A stretch of DNA of 53,953 nucleotides from Aquificales bacterium (GTDB lineage Bacteria; Aquificota; Aquificia; Aquificales; Aquificaceae). A model generated the notes under the pieces. That model saw only the letters and a program-made list of their open reading frames with translations, was not told where the DNA came from and made no database searches. A program made the position numbers and the translations under genes. Shown piece by piece: positions 15,809 through 25,285 of the stretch (positions are counted from its first letter, which is position 1; every line of letters begins with the position of its first letter). Where the stretch lies: positions 1-53,953 of the forward strand of contig JALWBR010000044.1 in the NCBI GenBank assembly GCA_027037055.1, read 5' to 3'.

Positions 15809-17482
15809 ATGCCCAAACGCACTGACATAAAAAAGATAATGATAATAGGCTCAGGACCCATACTCATAGGGCAGGCTGCAGAATTTGATTACTCAGGAAC
15901 GCAAGCGTGTAAGGCTTTAAAACAAGAAGGCTATGAGGTTGTCCTTGTTAACTCAAATCCTGCAACAATTATGACGGATCCAGAATTTGCAGACAGAACC
16001 TATATAGAACCCATAACCGTTGAAACGGTGGAAAAGATTATAAAGAAGGAAAGACCCGACGCCTTGCTTTCAACCCTCGGCGGTCAAACCGCTCTGAATG
16101 TTTCTAAGGAGCTTTATGAACTCGGCATCCTTGACAAATACGGCGTTGAACTCCTGGGTGCCAACTATGAGGCTATAAAGAAGGGAGAGGACAGGGATCT
16201 ATTCAGAAAGTCAATGGAGAAGATAGGGCTTAAGGTTCCAGAGAGTGCGGTCGTCTCTTCCCTTGAAGAGGGCTTTGAGGCTATTGAAAGGATAGATTTC
16301 CCGGTTATCTTAAGGCCCGCCTTTACTTTGGGAGGTACGGGTGGATCAATAGCTTACAACAGAGAAGAGTTTGAGTATAAGTTAAAAGTTGCCCTTGAAA
16401 CATCACCTATACATCAGGTGTTGATAGATAAATCCCTAATAGGATGGAAGGAATATGAATTTGAGGTTGTGAGGGACAAGAAGGATAATGTGATAATAGT
16501 TTGCTCCATTGAAAACTTTGATCCGATGGGTGTTCATACGGGAGATTCCATAACCGTAGCCCCCGCCCAGACCCTTACGGACAGGGAATATCAGACATTA
16601 AGGGATGCATGCATAGCCATAATGAGGGAGATAGGTATAGACACGGGTGGATCAAACATTCAGTTTGCGGTAAATCCTGAAGACGGATCCTTTTATGTGA
16701 TAGAGATGAATCCCCGTGTTTCAAGATCTTCCGCCCTTGCTTCAAAGGCGACCGGTTTCCCCATAGCAAAGATAGCGGCTAAGCTTGCGGTAGGTTATAC
16801 CCTTGATGAGCTTAAGAATGATATAACGAGATTTACACCCGCTTCTTTTGAACCCACCATTGATTATGTTGTGGTTAAAATACCGCGATTTGACTTTAAA
16901 AAGTTCCCAGACACGGACAAAACACTCACAACAATGATGAAATCCGTGGGAGAGGTAATGGCTATAGGCAGGACATTTAAAGAAGCCTTACTTAAGGCGG
17001 CAAGAAGTCTTGAAATTGACAGATACGGTTTTTCTTTTCCCTCCTACGCTCATGTATCCGATGAGGAGCTTGTAAGAAATCTCAGGGTACCCAATGAAGA
17101 AAGATTGTGGTACATTGCGGAGGCATTCAGAAGGGGTTTAACCTTGGAGGATGTCTATGAATATACAAAGATAGATCAGTGGTTTCTTTACAACATAAAG
17201 CAGATTGTTGATTTTGAAAATGAGATAAAAAGTAAGGAGCTGACGGCAGATCTTCTGAGGGAGGCGAAGGAGATGGGATTTTCCGACAAAGAAATAGCCC
17301 TTTTAAAGGGCATCACGGAGGATGAGGTAAGAGAAAAAAGGGAAGAGTTTAACATTGTTCCCACCTTCAAGGGTGTTGACACCTGTGGTGGTGAATTTGT
17401 AGCTTATACACCTTACTACTATTCGTCCTACGAAACCCCTTACTATACGATAGAAGGGGAGGTTATATATGATAATGACTAA
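15809..17482 (+). CDS. carB: Carbamoyl-phosphate synthase large chain, N-terminal section
   Basis: The 557-aa product equals only the first half of the usual 1,070-residue CarB: the carboxyphosphate ATP-grasp domain plus the oligomerisation domain. Visible blocks include [17 protein letters not shown] and [14 protein letters not shown]-grasp segments [14 protein letters not shown] and [20 protein letters not shown] follow. It ends after [20 protein letters not shown], exactly the junction to the second half. A stop, then another gene, follows, so the C-terminal half must be elsewhere. Aquifex encodes CarB as two separate genes, so this is a natural split rather than a truncation. Confidence 0.95.
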   Translation: MPKRTDIKKIMIIGSGPILIGQAAEFDYSGTQACKALKQEGYEVVLVNSNPATIMTDPEFADRTYIEPITVETVEKIIKKERPDALLSTLGGQTALNVSKELYELGILDKYGVELLGANYEAIKKGEDRDLFRKSMEKIGLKVPESAVVSSLEEGFEAIERIDFPVILRPAFTLGGTGGSIAYNREEFEYKLKVALETSPIHQVLIDKSLIGWKEYEFEVVRDKKDNVIIVCSIENFDPMGVHTGDSITVAPAQTLTDREYQTLRDACIAIMREIGIDTGGSNIQFAVNPEDGSFYVIEMNPRVSRSSALASKATGFPIAKIAAKLAVGYTLDELKNDITRFTPASFEPTIDYVVVKIPRFDFKKFPDTDKTLTTMMKSVGEVMAIGRTFKEALLKAARSLEIDRYGFSFPSYAHVSDEELVRNLRVPNEERLWYIAEAFRRGLTLEDVYEYTKIDQWFLYNIKQIVDFENEIKSKELTADLLREAKEMGFSDKEIALLKGITEDEVREKREEFNIVPTFKGVDTCGGEFVAYTPYYYSSYETPYYTIEGEVIYDND

Positions 17483-17501
17483 AAGATAGAGGAGGTTGAA
17501 G

Positions 17502-17753
17502 ATGAGGGAGTTTATTTTACTTTTATCGTTATTCCTCGGTATGTCTTATGCCTATGAAAGGTGTTATCCTTCCCTTCCCATGGAGGAAGCTGTTGTTATA
17601 GCCAAGGAATATACGGGGGAGGTGTATTATGCAAAACTGTCTTATAGGAAACGGTGTGACTGTTGTGTTTACAGGATTAAAGGTATGAGGGGTGTGGTAG
17701 AGGTGGATGCGGATACGGGTAAAGTGGTCAGGTTTACCCGATATAGAAGATGA
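17502..17753 (+). CDS. Small secreted PepSY-like protein
   Basis: An 83-aa product starting at ATG 17502, with GGAGG six bases upstream. An in-frame TTG at 17496 lies within the ribosome site and is not preferred. The signal peptide is MREFILLLSLFLGMSYA. The mature part has CYPSLPMEEAVVIAKEYTGE and ends with VVEVDADTGKVVRF, the strand-turn pattern of a PepSY domain. A CDCC cluster in the middle could bind metal or form disulfides. Function unknown. It follows carB by 19 bases. Confidence 0.7.
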   Translation: MREFILLLSLFLGMSYAYERCYPSLPMEEAVVIAKEYTGEVYYAKLSYRKRCDCCVYRIKGMRGVVEVDADTGKVVRFTRYRR

Positions 17754-17759
17754 TATAAT
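17731..17759 (+). promoter_or_regulatory. Promoter for tRNA-Val
   Basis: A consensus TATAAT (17754-17759) lies 12 bases before the tRNA, with a weak TTTACC 15 bases upstream as a possible -35. The element overlaps the end of the PepSY-like gene. The spacing suits transcription starting just upstream of the tRNA. Confidence 0.45.
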
Positions 17760-17771
17760 AAAAAATTCCCA

Positions 17772-17847
17772 AGGCGGGTAGCTCAGTCGGGAGAGCGCCG
17801 CCCTTACAAGGCGGAGGTCACGGGTTCAAGTCCCGTCCCGCCTACCA
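17772..17847 (+). tRNA. tRNA-Val (anticodon UAC)
   Basis: A 76-base cloverleaf. The acceptor AGGCGGG pairs with CCCGCCT, followed by discriminator A and an encoded CCA (17845-17847). The D arm begins GCTC. The anticodon stem CCGCC/GGCGG encloses the loop CTTACAA with anticodon TAC (valine). The T arm is ACGGG-TTCAAGT-CCCGT. All stems pair. An accessory-looking gene unit begins 111 bases downstream, but I see no repeated copy of the tRNA 3-prime end that would mark an integration site. Confidence 0.97.
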
Positions 17848-17958
17848 TTTGTTCAAAGGAAAAATCGTTAAAAAACCATAAAGGGATTATGATATTAATA
17901 AAAGGAAGGGTGTACTTTGCTTTTGTATTTGAGAGGTTGAGGGTGTAGGAGGTTTAAA

Positions 17959-18735
17959 ATGCATAAATTATCCAAACAGCCTTTAATAGAGGTGGTTTTT
18001 GAACTTCATTGGGGCAATAAAAATAGTTTCCCATTTGACCCTAACTACAGATTAATAGTTGGTGCTGTATATGAACATATAAGAAATGGATTTCCTGAAT
18101 TTGAAACTTTACCTACTATAAATATTCCTGAGGAGGCATTACCTCCAAACAGTAAGGTAATTCAGTATAGATTTTGGGCAAAAAACAGGAGATGGCCAAT
18201 TGTCCAAATGGGTCCAGGAATATTGACGGTAAATATGAATAAGGACTATGAAAAATGGGAGAGTTTTAAACCTATTATTAGTGATGTTGTGAGGAAATTT
18301 TTAACAGCTTATCCGGATCGTGAGAACTTATTTATACATAAACTGGTTCTCAAATACTTGGATGCATTTCCCTTTGATTTCTTAAACAATAGCATTCTTG
18401 ATTTCCTTGAGAGTAAGCTTCATGTTTCCATAAATATTGATTTTGAGAATGATGAAAGAATAGAAAGGTTTTCCCAGAATCCTTTAAATCTTGATTTCAA
18501 ATTGGAATATTCTTTAAATGAGCCCGAAGGGCTCCTCGGCGTGAGATTTTTAAAAGCTATTATAGAGAACAGAGAAGAGAGCCTCGTAATGGAAAGTTAT
18601 GTAATATCTTCCGAAAGACCACCTGTTGAGCCGGACACGGAAAGCATAATGGATTGGCTTGATAAAGCACACGACATGACAGACTTTGTATTTTCAAATC
18701 TAATAAGGGGTGAACTGGAGAGGGAGTTAAGATGA
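17959..18735 (+). CDS. TIGR04255-family protein
   Basis: The 258-aa soluble protein opens with LSKQPLIEVVFELHWG, the hallmark N-terminus of TIGR04255 proteins. It continues with a long alpha/beta region containing YRFWAKNRRWPIVQMGPGILTVN, also typical. Family function is unproven. Members are scattered and often lie in accessory or defence-rich neighbourhoods. AGGAGG sits six bases before the ATG. Its stop overlaps the next ATG as ATGA, and three genes form one tight unit downstream of tRNA-Val. Confidence 0.8.
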   Translation: MHKLSKQPLIEVVFELHWGNKNSFPFDPNYRLIVGAVYEHIRNGFPEFETLPTINIPEEALPPNSKVIQYRFWAKNRRWPIVQMGPGILTVNMNKDYEKWESFKPIISDVVRKFLTAYPDRENLFIHKLVLKYLDAFPFDFLNNSILDFLESKLHVSINIDFENDERIERFSQNPLNLDFKLEYSLNEPEGLLGVRFLKAIIENREESLVMESYVISSERPPVEPDTESIMDWLDKAHDMTDFVFSNLIRGELERELR

Positions 18736-19226
18736 ACACTTTAACTTTTGAGGGTTTAAGGGACCTCGCCTCTGCTGTCCTGCTGGCTAAATTTTTTGAA
18801 AAAAACTTTAAGGCAAAATACGCTTCGGAAGGATATATAGAGTTAGCAACGAGGACTACTACCGTCTTAGAAGAGAGTAGTATTACTGCTAAGGAGGAAC
18901 TTTTAAAGCTTTTGAAAAACAGAAATATCATTATCAAAAATGAGCACCTCTTTTACCATCTTTTAAAGAAACTTTATCAGGATGAAATACAACTTATCCT
19001 TCATATAGTAAGGAAGCTTCTTAATGAGGATCGCCTTTTTCATATTGAGGTTTACGAAACTGAAGGGGATTTGGAAGACCTATACTTCGTCATCCACTAT
19101 GGGTGCGGTATTTCTGATGAGTACATAGAGGAGGATATCTTTAATCTTAATGAATACATTAGAGAAATTGGTAAAGATAAGACTCTTTGGTTCCTTAACT
19201 TTGCAAGTGAAATAGGGGATGTTTGA
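18732..19226 (+). CDS. Unrecognised protein between TIGR04255 and HEPN-like genes
   Basis: A 164-aa soluble protein, mostly helical, with no signal peptide. The middle is Lys/Glu-rich (SSITAKEELLKLLKNRNIII), followed by a predicted strand region (DRLFHIEVYETEGDLEDLYFVIHYG) and an acidic C-terminus. I recognise no family. ATGA overlap with the upstream TIGR04255 gene and an 8-base overlap with the downstream HEPN-like gene suggest the three products work together. Confidence 0.65.
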   Translation: MNTLTFEGLRDLASAVLLAKFFEKNFKAKYASEGYIELATRTTTVLEESSITAKEELLKLLKNRNIIIKNEHLFYHLLKKLYQDEIQLILHIVRKLLNEDRLFHIEVYETEGDLEDLYFVIHYGCGISDEYIEEDIFNLNEYIREIGKDKTLWFLNFASEIGDV

Positions 19227-19635
19227 TTGGGGAGATTTTATAGCTTTTGCTAAGGAATTAATTTCCAGTTATAAGACAAATTATAGTGAAGCGCTTTACA
19301 GAACAGTTATAAGCAGATGCTACTATGGCATTTTTAAGCAGGTTGAAGACTGTTTGGATAATCTTAATATATCTTTACCTGAAGAAGACAGTAGGGGAAG
19401 AAGGTTAGGTTCTCACGAGAAAAGAATTTACTTTTTACAAACTCATGACAATTCCAATGTAAGGAGATTCGGATATAAACTGAATGAACTCAAGCGCCAA
19501 AGAAAAAAGGCGGATTATATGGCGGAAGAAGGGGTAAGCCGTTTTGAAGCAAATAGGGCTTTAAATACTGCCTCTGACCTTTCCAATATGTGGATGAGAG
19601 CTGTTAGAACCTATTTAACTAAATCTATGCCCTAA
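19219..19635 (+). CDS. HEPN-like domain protein
   Basis: A 138-aa all-helical protein. ALYRTVISRCYYGIFKQVED fits the first conserved helices of HEPN proteins (A.YR..ISR.YY..F). LNELKRQRKKADYMAEEGVS fits the second block, where the RNase subclass has RxxxxH and many other HEPN proteins have R..ADY. Here the histidine position is Tyr, so RNase activity is doubtful. Such proteins act as toxins, nucleotidyltransferase partners or adaptors. As last gene of the unit it may be the effector. Confidence 0.65.
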   Translation: MFDWGDFIAFAKELISSYKTNYSEALYRTVISRCYYGIFKQVEDCLDNLNISLPEEDSRGRRLGSHEKRIYFLQTHDNSNVRRFGYKLNELKRQRKKADYMAEEGVSRFEANRALNTASDLSNMWMRAVRTYLTKSMP

Positions 19636-19688
19636 GTCCCCTTCCGTAAGAGAGGAGAGGTTCATTTGGATTTATACCTTGAATTTTT

Positions 19689-20801
19689 TTATATACTCCC
19701 TTTGATATTGTCATCCCGCTCTTTTGATTGGGTCAAATACCAGTCGTAGGTTCTTTTAATACCTTCGGTCAGGCTTATGCGGGGTTTCCATCCCAACTCG
19801 TTGATCTTTGAAATATCAAGGAGCTTTTTGGGTGTGCCGTCGGGTTTTGAAAGGTCATGTTTTACCTTTCCCTTGTAACCCACTATCTCTTTAACGAGGT
19901 AAATCAAATCTCTCAGTTTTATATCCTCTCCCGTACCGACATTAACGAAATAATCGGGATTAAGCTTCTTCATGTCTTCCGCATCCACATTTTCCATTAA
20001 AAAGACACACGCATCCGCCAGATCTTCTACATATAAAAATTCCCTGTAAACATCTCCCGTTCCCCATACAAGTATATGATCCTTTTTTATTCCCGCCTTA
20101 TCAAGGGCGGATTCAATACTGTTCTTATCTTTTAAATCTATTAGCCCGTCTAAACCGAATCCTAAGGGATTATTTTTTATATCGCTTATTATTCCTTCCC
20201 AGTCGCCTTCCATAAGTAATTTGCCCAAGTGGAATTTTCTTATCAGGGCGGGCAGTACATGGGATGTTTCAAGATTAAAGTTATCACCAGGTCCGTATAG
20301 GTTTGTGGGCATGACGGATATGAAGTTGGTTCCGTACTGTTCGTTGTAATACCTGCAAAGTTTTATGGCTGAAATTTTGGCTATGGCATAGGGTTCATTG
20401 GTTGATTCCAGTATTCCCGATAAAAGGTATTCCTCTTTCATGGGTTGGGGGCAATTCCTCGGGTAGATGCATGATGATCCGAGATTCAGAAGCTTTTCCG
20501 TTCCGTGCAGATATGCGGAATTTATTACATTAAGTGCGATGGCAAGATTGTCATAAATGAATTCAGCCTTGTATGTATTATTTGCGAGGATACCCCCCAC
20601 CTTTGCAGCTGACAGAAAAACCCAGTCGGGTTTCTCCTTTTCAAAGAATCTATTTACAGATTCCTGTATTCTCAGGTCAAGTTCGCTTCTTGTTTTATAA
20701 ACAAGGTTAGTGTAGCCCTTTTCTTCAAGCTTTTTCTTTATATGGGATCCTACAAGACCCCTGTGTCCCGCGACGAATATTTTAAGGTTACTTGATCCTT
20801 T
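19689..20801 (-). CDS. fcl: GDP-L-fucose synthase
   Basis: About 370 aa from the ATG at 20799-20801 ([14 protein letters not shown]). A longer start at 20867 lies inside gmd. The enzyme converts GDP-4-keto-6-deoxymannose to GDP-L-fucose. Visible are the NADP motif GHRGLVG, the active-site LGSSCIYP and the catalytic [12 protein letters not shown] (YxxxK). Between HLGKL and [13 protein letters not shown] lies an insert of about 50 residues not in the 321-aa E. coli enzyme. It is coupled to gmd by a 14-base overlap and is the last gene of the polysaccharide cluster. Confidence 0.93.
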   Translation of the reverse strand, partial: KGSSNLKIFVAGHRGLVGSHIKKKLEEKGYTNLVYKTRSELDLRIQESVNRFFEKEKPDWVFLSAAKVGGILANNTYKAEFIYDNLAIALNVINSAYLHGTEKLLNLGSSCIYPRNCPQPMKEEYLLSGILESTNEPYAIAKISAIKLCRYYNEQYGTNFISVMPTNLYGPGDNFNLETSHVLPALIRKFHLGKLLMEGDWEGIISDIKNNPLGFGLDGLIDLKDKNSIESALDKAGIKKDHILVWGTGDVYREFLYVEDLADACVFLMENVDAEDMKKLNPDYFVNVGTGEDIKLRDLIYLVKEIVGYKGKVKHDLSKPDGTPKKLLDISKINELGWKPRISLTEGIKRTYDWYLTQSKERDDNIKGSI

Positions 20802-21936
20802 CATAAAGCGAGTAGTCATGGTTTGTGTATCTAAAGTTTTTCTCCGCGGATATACTGATACCTTCACCTATGGGATCTATACCTATCAGTTTCATATCAT
20901 AGTCCACCATTATCTTTATCAATTCATCAAAGCTCACACGCGGTTCCCATCCGAGCTTGTACCTTGCCTTTGTTATATCCGCCTGAAGGTGATCAACCTC
21001 TGTTGGTCTGAAATACTTCGGATCTATTTCAATAACTATATCTCCCTCCCTTAGGACATCTTTCCATCTGTTTATTACGCTTTTTATAATACCCTTTTCT
21101 TCAGTACCTTCTCCCCTCCATTCAAGCTCTATGCCAGCATACTCAAATGCTTTTGTTACAAACTCTTTTACCGTGTGGCTTTCTCCCGTACCTACAACAT
21201 AGTCTTCCGGTGTTTCCTGCTGGAGCATAAGCCACATAGCTTCAACATATTCGGGTGCAAAGCCCCAATCCCTTTTTGCGTACAGATTTCCGAGGAATAG
21301 CTTCCTTTGATTGCCCGCCAGGAGATTTGCCAAACCCCTTGTTATTTTCCTTGTTACAAATGTTTCGCCCCTGCGGGGTGATTCATGATTGAACAATATA
21401 CCGTTGCATGCAAATATGTTATAAGCTTCCCTGTAGTTTACGGTCATCCAAAAAGCATAGACCTTTGCAACCGCGTAGGGGCTTCTCGGGTAAAAGGGTG
21501 TTTTTTCATTCTGGGGTGGGGGAGAAGCTCCGAACATCTCCGACGAAGAGGCTTGATAAAACTTTGCTTTTATACCGCTCCTCCTCAGTGCTTCCAGCAT
21601 TCTTGTGGTTCCCAGGGCGGTTATATTGGCGGTGTATTCGGGCATATCAAAGGATACCCTTACATGTGATTGGGCGCCGAGGTTGTAAATCTCGTCGGGT
21701 TGGATATTCCATATAAGTTCCGTAAGAAGACCCGCATCGGATAGGTCTCCGTAGTAGAGAAACAGTCTTGCTTCTGGATCATGAGGATCCACATATATAT
21801 GTTCTATCCTATGTGTATTGAAGGTTGAAGCCCTTCTTATAATTCCGTGAACTTCGTATCCCTTAGATAGGAGATATTCCGCCAGATAAGAGCCGTCCTG
21901 ACCCGTTATACCAGTTATTAGTGCCCTCTGCGGCAT
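20788..21936 (-). CDS. gmd: GDP-mannose 4,6-dehydratase
   Basis: The 382-aa SDR enzyme makes GDP-4-keto-6-deoxy-D-mannose, the substrate of the next gene. The N-terminal NADP site is [15 protein letters not shown]. The catalytic segment has [10 protein letters not shown], then [15 protein letters not shown] (YxxxK), and [15 protein letters not shown] follows as in all Gmd. The C-terminal [16 protein letters not shown] is also conserved. AGGGGAGG precedes the ATG. Together with fcl it supplies GDP-fucose (or GDP-rhamnose-type sugars) for the surface polymer. Confidence 0.96.
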   Translation of the reverse strand: MPQRALITGITGQDGSYLAEYLLSKGYEVHGIIRRASTFNTHRIEHIYVDPHDPEARLFLYYGDLSDAGLLTELIWNIQPDEIYNLGAQSHVRVSFDMPEYTANITALGTTRMLEALRRSGIKAKFYQASSSEMFGASPPPQNEKTPFYPRSPYAVAKVYAFWMTVNYREAYNIFACNGILFNHESPRRGETFVTRKITRGLANLLAGNQRKLFLGNLYAKRDWGFAPEYVEAMWLMLQQETPEDYVVGTGESHTVKEFVTKAFEYAGIELEWRGEGTEEKGIIKSVINRWKDVLREGDIVIEIDPKYFRPTEVDHLQADITKARYKLGWEPRVSFDELIKIMVDYDMKLIGIDPIGEGISISAEKNFRYTNHDYSLYERIK

Positions 21937-21969
21937 GCCTCCCCTCCTTCAGATATTCGCGAAATGTCA

Positions 21970-22764
21970 TTATAAATCATCACAAGGTCCTTGCGACTGC
22001 TTTTTGTTTATATCTTTATATCTTCTATTTATATCCCTCATAAGCAGATAAACGAAGTATGTATTCGTGTATGCATATCTCTTCATCAAACGACGGGGTT
22101 CTTGCATTAATCTGAACAGCCATTCAAGAGCCAACTTCTGCATCCACCTTGGAGCGCGCTTCCTGAGACCTGCATAAACAGGGAATGCCGCACCCACTCC
22201 CAACATAACCGCATGAATCTTATCTTTCATTTCCGCCATAAATTTTTCCTGATTCGGGCATCCGAGTGATACAAAAACCATATTTGCCCCAGAATTGTTT
22301 ATCATTGATGCTATCTCCTCCTTCTCCGTATCATTCAACTTCCTGAAGGGTGGTGAAAACATCCCCCCTATCCTAAGGTAGGGATGATCCCTTTTAAGTT
22401 TTTTGCTTATTGCATCAAGTACGGGTTCTGTGGATCCGTAAAAAAAGACGGATAAGGATCTTTCTTCCGCTTCCCTTATAAGATCTGGAAGCAAATCCAT
22501 TCCTGCAACCCTGTCCTGTTTTATTCCGTACAGCATTCTTAGTGCATAAACTATGGGCATACCGTCCGGTGTAACTATGTTTGCGTTGTTAACCCTGCGG
22601 GCAAAATTCTTGTTCCTGTAAGCTTCTACGGTCATGTGGACATTAGCAATACACACGTACGACGACACCTTTTCTTCCGCAAGCGACAGTATGTTCTCTA
22701 TAAATTCCTCGTACTTCCCTATGGATACATCTATGGATATTACCCTTTTCCTTTCAAGCTTCAT
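21970..22764 (-). CDS. WecG/TagA/CpsF-family glycosyltransferase
   Basis: The 264-aa GT26 enzyme has the family blocks TPDGMPIVYALRMLYG, RVAGMDLLPDL, FYGSTEPVLDAI and VSLGCPNQEKFMA. GVGAAFPVYAGLRKRAPRWMQ and LEWLFRLMQEPRRLMKRY follow. These enzymes transfer a sugar such as ManNAcA or ManNAc onto a lipid-linked intermediate, usually early in repeat-unit assembly. It is peripherally membrane-bound through its C-terminus. The ATG overlaps the upstream glycosyltransferase stop (ATGA). Confidence 0.92.
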   Translation of the reverse strand: MKLERKRVISIDVSIGKYEEFIENILSLAEEKVSSYVCIANVHMTVEAYRNKNFARRVNNANIVTPDGMPIVYALRMLYGIKQDRVAGMDLLPDLIREAEERSLSVFFYGSTEPVLDAISKKLKRDHPYLRIGGMFSPPFRKLNDTEKEEIASMINNSGANMVFVSLGCPNQEKFMAEMKDKIHAVMLGVGAAFPVYAGLRKRAPRWMQKLALEWLFRLMQEPRRLMKRYAYTNTYFVYLLMRDINRRYKDINKKQSQGPCDDL

Positions 22765-23924
22765 ACTCTGCTTCTTGCAAGTTTGTATATTTCCATCAAC
22801 ATCTCGTAGTTCTTTTCTGCTGTATATTTATCTTCAAACTCTTTTCTTGCTTCAATACCCATGACTTTCATCCTTTCTGGGTTCTCCCAGCCCCACCTTA
22901 CCTTATCCGCCAGATCTTCAGGATTACCCGCTTCAAACAAAAGCCCCGTTCTCCCATCTTCCACAATCTCCGCCATTGCACCCAGCCTTGAAGCAACAAC
23001 GGGAAGACCAGTGGCAAAAGCTTCTGCTACGGCAAGGGGAAAGCTCTCGTAACACTCCGAAGGAAACACAAGCATAAGGGCGTCTTTCATCAGGCGGAAG
23101 ACCTCTTCCCTCGGTTTCCTTCCTAAGAACTCCAGATTATCAAGCCCTTCCCTCCCTGCAAGGGATTTAATTTCCGACATAAGGGGACCCTCACCCACTA
23201 TTTTTATCGGAATATCCTTTAGATTTTTCCACGCCCTTAGGAGTGTGGGGAGTCCTTTCTCCTGCGATAATCTTCCTACGAAGAGGACATATTTACCGCC
23301 GTGATCACCTTTACCCGGATCGGGATAAACAAAGTTCGGCTTAACAACGATCTTTTCCGCGGGGAGACCGCCTTCAATAAACTTCTTCTTTGCAAACTCC
23401 GTAAGGGCAATATAGATATCCACCTTTTCCTGCCATGTTTTTAAAAGACGGTGAAGGGTGAGCATGGATGTAACGAGTGCGGTACCGATATACGAACCCC
23501 GCCAGCAGGCATTCAAAACTCCCTGCCAAGGTACGGATTTCCCCACACAATCCTCACATGCAGTACCACCCCGCATCAGAAGTGCACCCGGACAGATAAG
23601 ACGGTAATTGTGAAGGGTTTGAACAACGGGAACACCCTCTTCCTTACAGGCATAATAAGCGGAAGGAGAGATCATAAAAAAAGTATTGTGAAAGTGGGCA
23701 ACATCAGGCTTTGTATCCATAATTAGATGTTTAATCTTTCTATATGCGGACCGCGACCATATCATATTAAGAACCTTTAACGGATTTCTCCCATTCAACC
23801 TGGCATTATCCTCAATAAAGGTAATAACCCTATGTCCTTTGGACTCTAACAGGGTTTTTTCTGCATTGAAGGCTGTATCTTCACCTCCGTGTATTCGGTA
23901 GAGATTGTGGGTTAGCAATATCAC
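22761..23924 (-). CDS. GT4-family glycosyltransferase
   Basis: A 387-aa GT-B enzyme with a GTG start overlapping the polymerase gene stop. The acceptor half has NLYRIHGGEDTAF and a Cys cluster (CEDCVGKSVPWQGVLNACW). The donor half has VLFVGRLSQEKGL, IVGEGPLMSEI and the EX7E-type block FPLAVAEAFATGLPVVASRLG. It uses a nucleotide sugar to extend the lipid-linked saccharide on the cytoplasmic face. The sugar specificity cannot be read. Confidence 0.9.
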   Translation of the reverse strand: MILLTHNLYRIHGGEDTAFNAEKTLLESKGHRVITFIEDNARLNGRNPLKVLNMIWSRSAYRKIKHLIMDTKPDVAHFHNTFFMISPSAYYACKEEGVPVVQTLHNYRLICPGALLMRGGTACEDCVGKSVPWQGVLNACWRGSYIGTALVTSMLTLHRLLKTWQEKVDIYIALTEFAKKKFIEGGLPAEKIVVKPNFVYPDPGKGDHGGKYVLFVGRLSQEKGLPTLLRAWKNLKDIPIKIVGEGPLMSEIKSLAGREGLDNLEFLGRKPREEVFRLMKDALMLVFPSECYESFPLAVAEAFATGLPVVASRLGAMAEIVEDGRTGLLFEAGNPEDLADKVRWGWENPERMKVMGIEARKEFEDKYTAEKNYEMLMEIYKLARSRV

Positions 23925-25285
23925 CGCAATTCACCGGTTTTTAATCTTGACCCAATCCATAGGCCTGTTAGAGCGACCCAAACAATTGTGATATATGCAA
24001 AACCCATCGCCGGCTGGCCTAAGCTCGTTATCAATAGTGCAACCTGAAGAGCAAGCACCCAAGTGTTTTTAGTATCCTTTATTACTCCTTTTAAGGATGT
24101 TCTAAAGGCAAGGAACAAAATGCTGAGCCATGGAATAAGACCTACTATACCCATCCTTGCCCATATTTCCAGAAAATCGTTATGTGGTTTGCGGACAAGA
24201 GCCCCAGAACCAACCATAAAACCCTGAAATAAATCTAATCCCAGTCCCAAACCCACAACAGGTCCCAGAGGATTTCTCAAAACTTGCTGGATTACTGATG
24301 CCCATGCAACGAGCCTGTGTTGGAAACTTCCCGCACCGGGACCTTCTTTCCCCAAAAGAGTTGCAAGTTGTTCTATTATCGTATCAAAACCTACACCAAG
24401 CCCAAGCCTCCCTGTAATTGTGTTACCTAATGTTAAGACAAATAATAATATTAAAATTCCAGATATAACCAAGTGTTTCCATCTGTTTATCAGTGCTGGT
24501 CGTATAAGGAATGAAAGGATAATGCTAAGGATGAACGCTATATAAACACCTCTGCTCTGGACCATTAACATAATAATAAGCGTTGCTGATGTACCGAATA
24601 TACCCAAAAATCCTTTACGGTTCAAAAACCAGAAAAAGGCGGGAACACTTAAAAAACCTGCTGTTGTAAATTGAAAAAGGGATACGGGTCGTTGTATTCC
24701 CACAATTGGGCTTACTGATATAATGAACTCCCTAAACGGGTATAATAGGAACCATAAAATTGAGATTATAAATAGGGAACCAATTAGCCTTTCAGCCTTA
24801 TTATAGCCATAGTTGTAGCCAAGTAATATTGCAGGGAAGATCGTCCACAATTCAAATACGAAAAGAGCATCCCTCGGTGCAAGCAAGCCATATTTAGGTG
24901 TATCAACAATTAATCTCAGTAGTACTATTATAGTTAACAAAGTTAACAAGATAAATAAATTCCTTATTAATGGTATTTTTATAAGTTTCCACCAATAAGG
25001 GAGTGAGGCTATAACTGCAAACCATGCTAATGCATCAACCAAAGGTAATGGCCTAATAAGGGTTATATTGTTAAAACCGTATGACCAAACTGCAAGACCG
25101 AATAATGGAATAAGAAGTCCATATTTCCAGATATTCTTATCATAAAGCAATATAGTTGATATAAATAATACGCTTAGTATAAGCGCTGATATTTCCGGCC
25201 TTAATGAGGTAACAGCACCTAACAAAATTGCACCAACAATAATAAGAAACTTTTCGTTGTAAGAAATGCTGAGAATGTTGCTCAT
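23921..25285 (-). CDS. O-antigen polymerase/ligase-like membrane protein
   Basis: A 454-aa protein with about ten to twelve hydrophobic segments and a large loop near residues 270-370. The loop ends in VVGLGLGLDLFQGFMVGSGALVRKPHNDFLEIWARMGIVGLIPW. The PHNDFLEIWARMGIVGLI block is the signature of the Wzy_C/WaaL (O-antigen ligase) superfamily. It could polymerise the repeat units or ligate them to lipid A. Position inside a Wzx/Wzz cluster favours polymerase. The ATG overlaps the upstream stop. Confidence 0.85.
   Translation of the reverse strand: MSNILSISYNEKFLIIVGAILLGAVTSLRPEISALILSVLFISTILLYDKNIWKYGLLIPLFGLAVWSYGFNNITLIRPLPLVDALAWFAVIASLPYWWKLIKIPLIRNLFILLTLLTIIVLLRLIVDTPKYGLLAPRDALFVFELWTIFPAILLGYNYGYNKAERLIGSLFIISILWFLLYPFREFIISVSPIVGIQRPVSLFQFTTAGFLSVPAFFWFLNRKGFLGIFGTSATLIIMLMVQSRGVYIAFILSIILSFLIRPALINRWKHLVISGILILLFVLTLGNTITGRLGLGVGFDTIIEQLATLLGKEGPGAGSFQHRLVAWASVIQQVLRNPLGPVVGLGLGLDLFQGFMVGSGALVRKPHNDFLEIWARMGIVGLIPWLSILFLAFRTSLKGVIKDTKNTWVLALQVALLITSLGQPAMGFAYITIVWVALTGLWIGSRLKTGELR

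Noticed and set aside
17772-19688. Genomic island with duplicated tRNA 3-prime end as attachment site
   Set aside because: I looked for a second copy of the GTTCAAGTCCCG/CCCGCCTACCA end around 19636-19688 and saw none, and there is no integrase.
21385-21716. Two frames of about 100 codons antisense to gmd
   Set aside because: gmd has all catalytic motifs on the other strand; the frames have no coding features.
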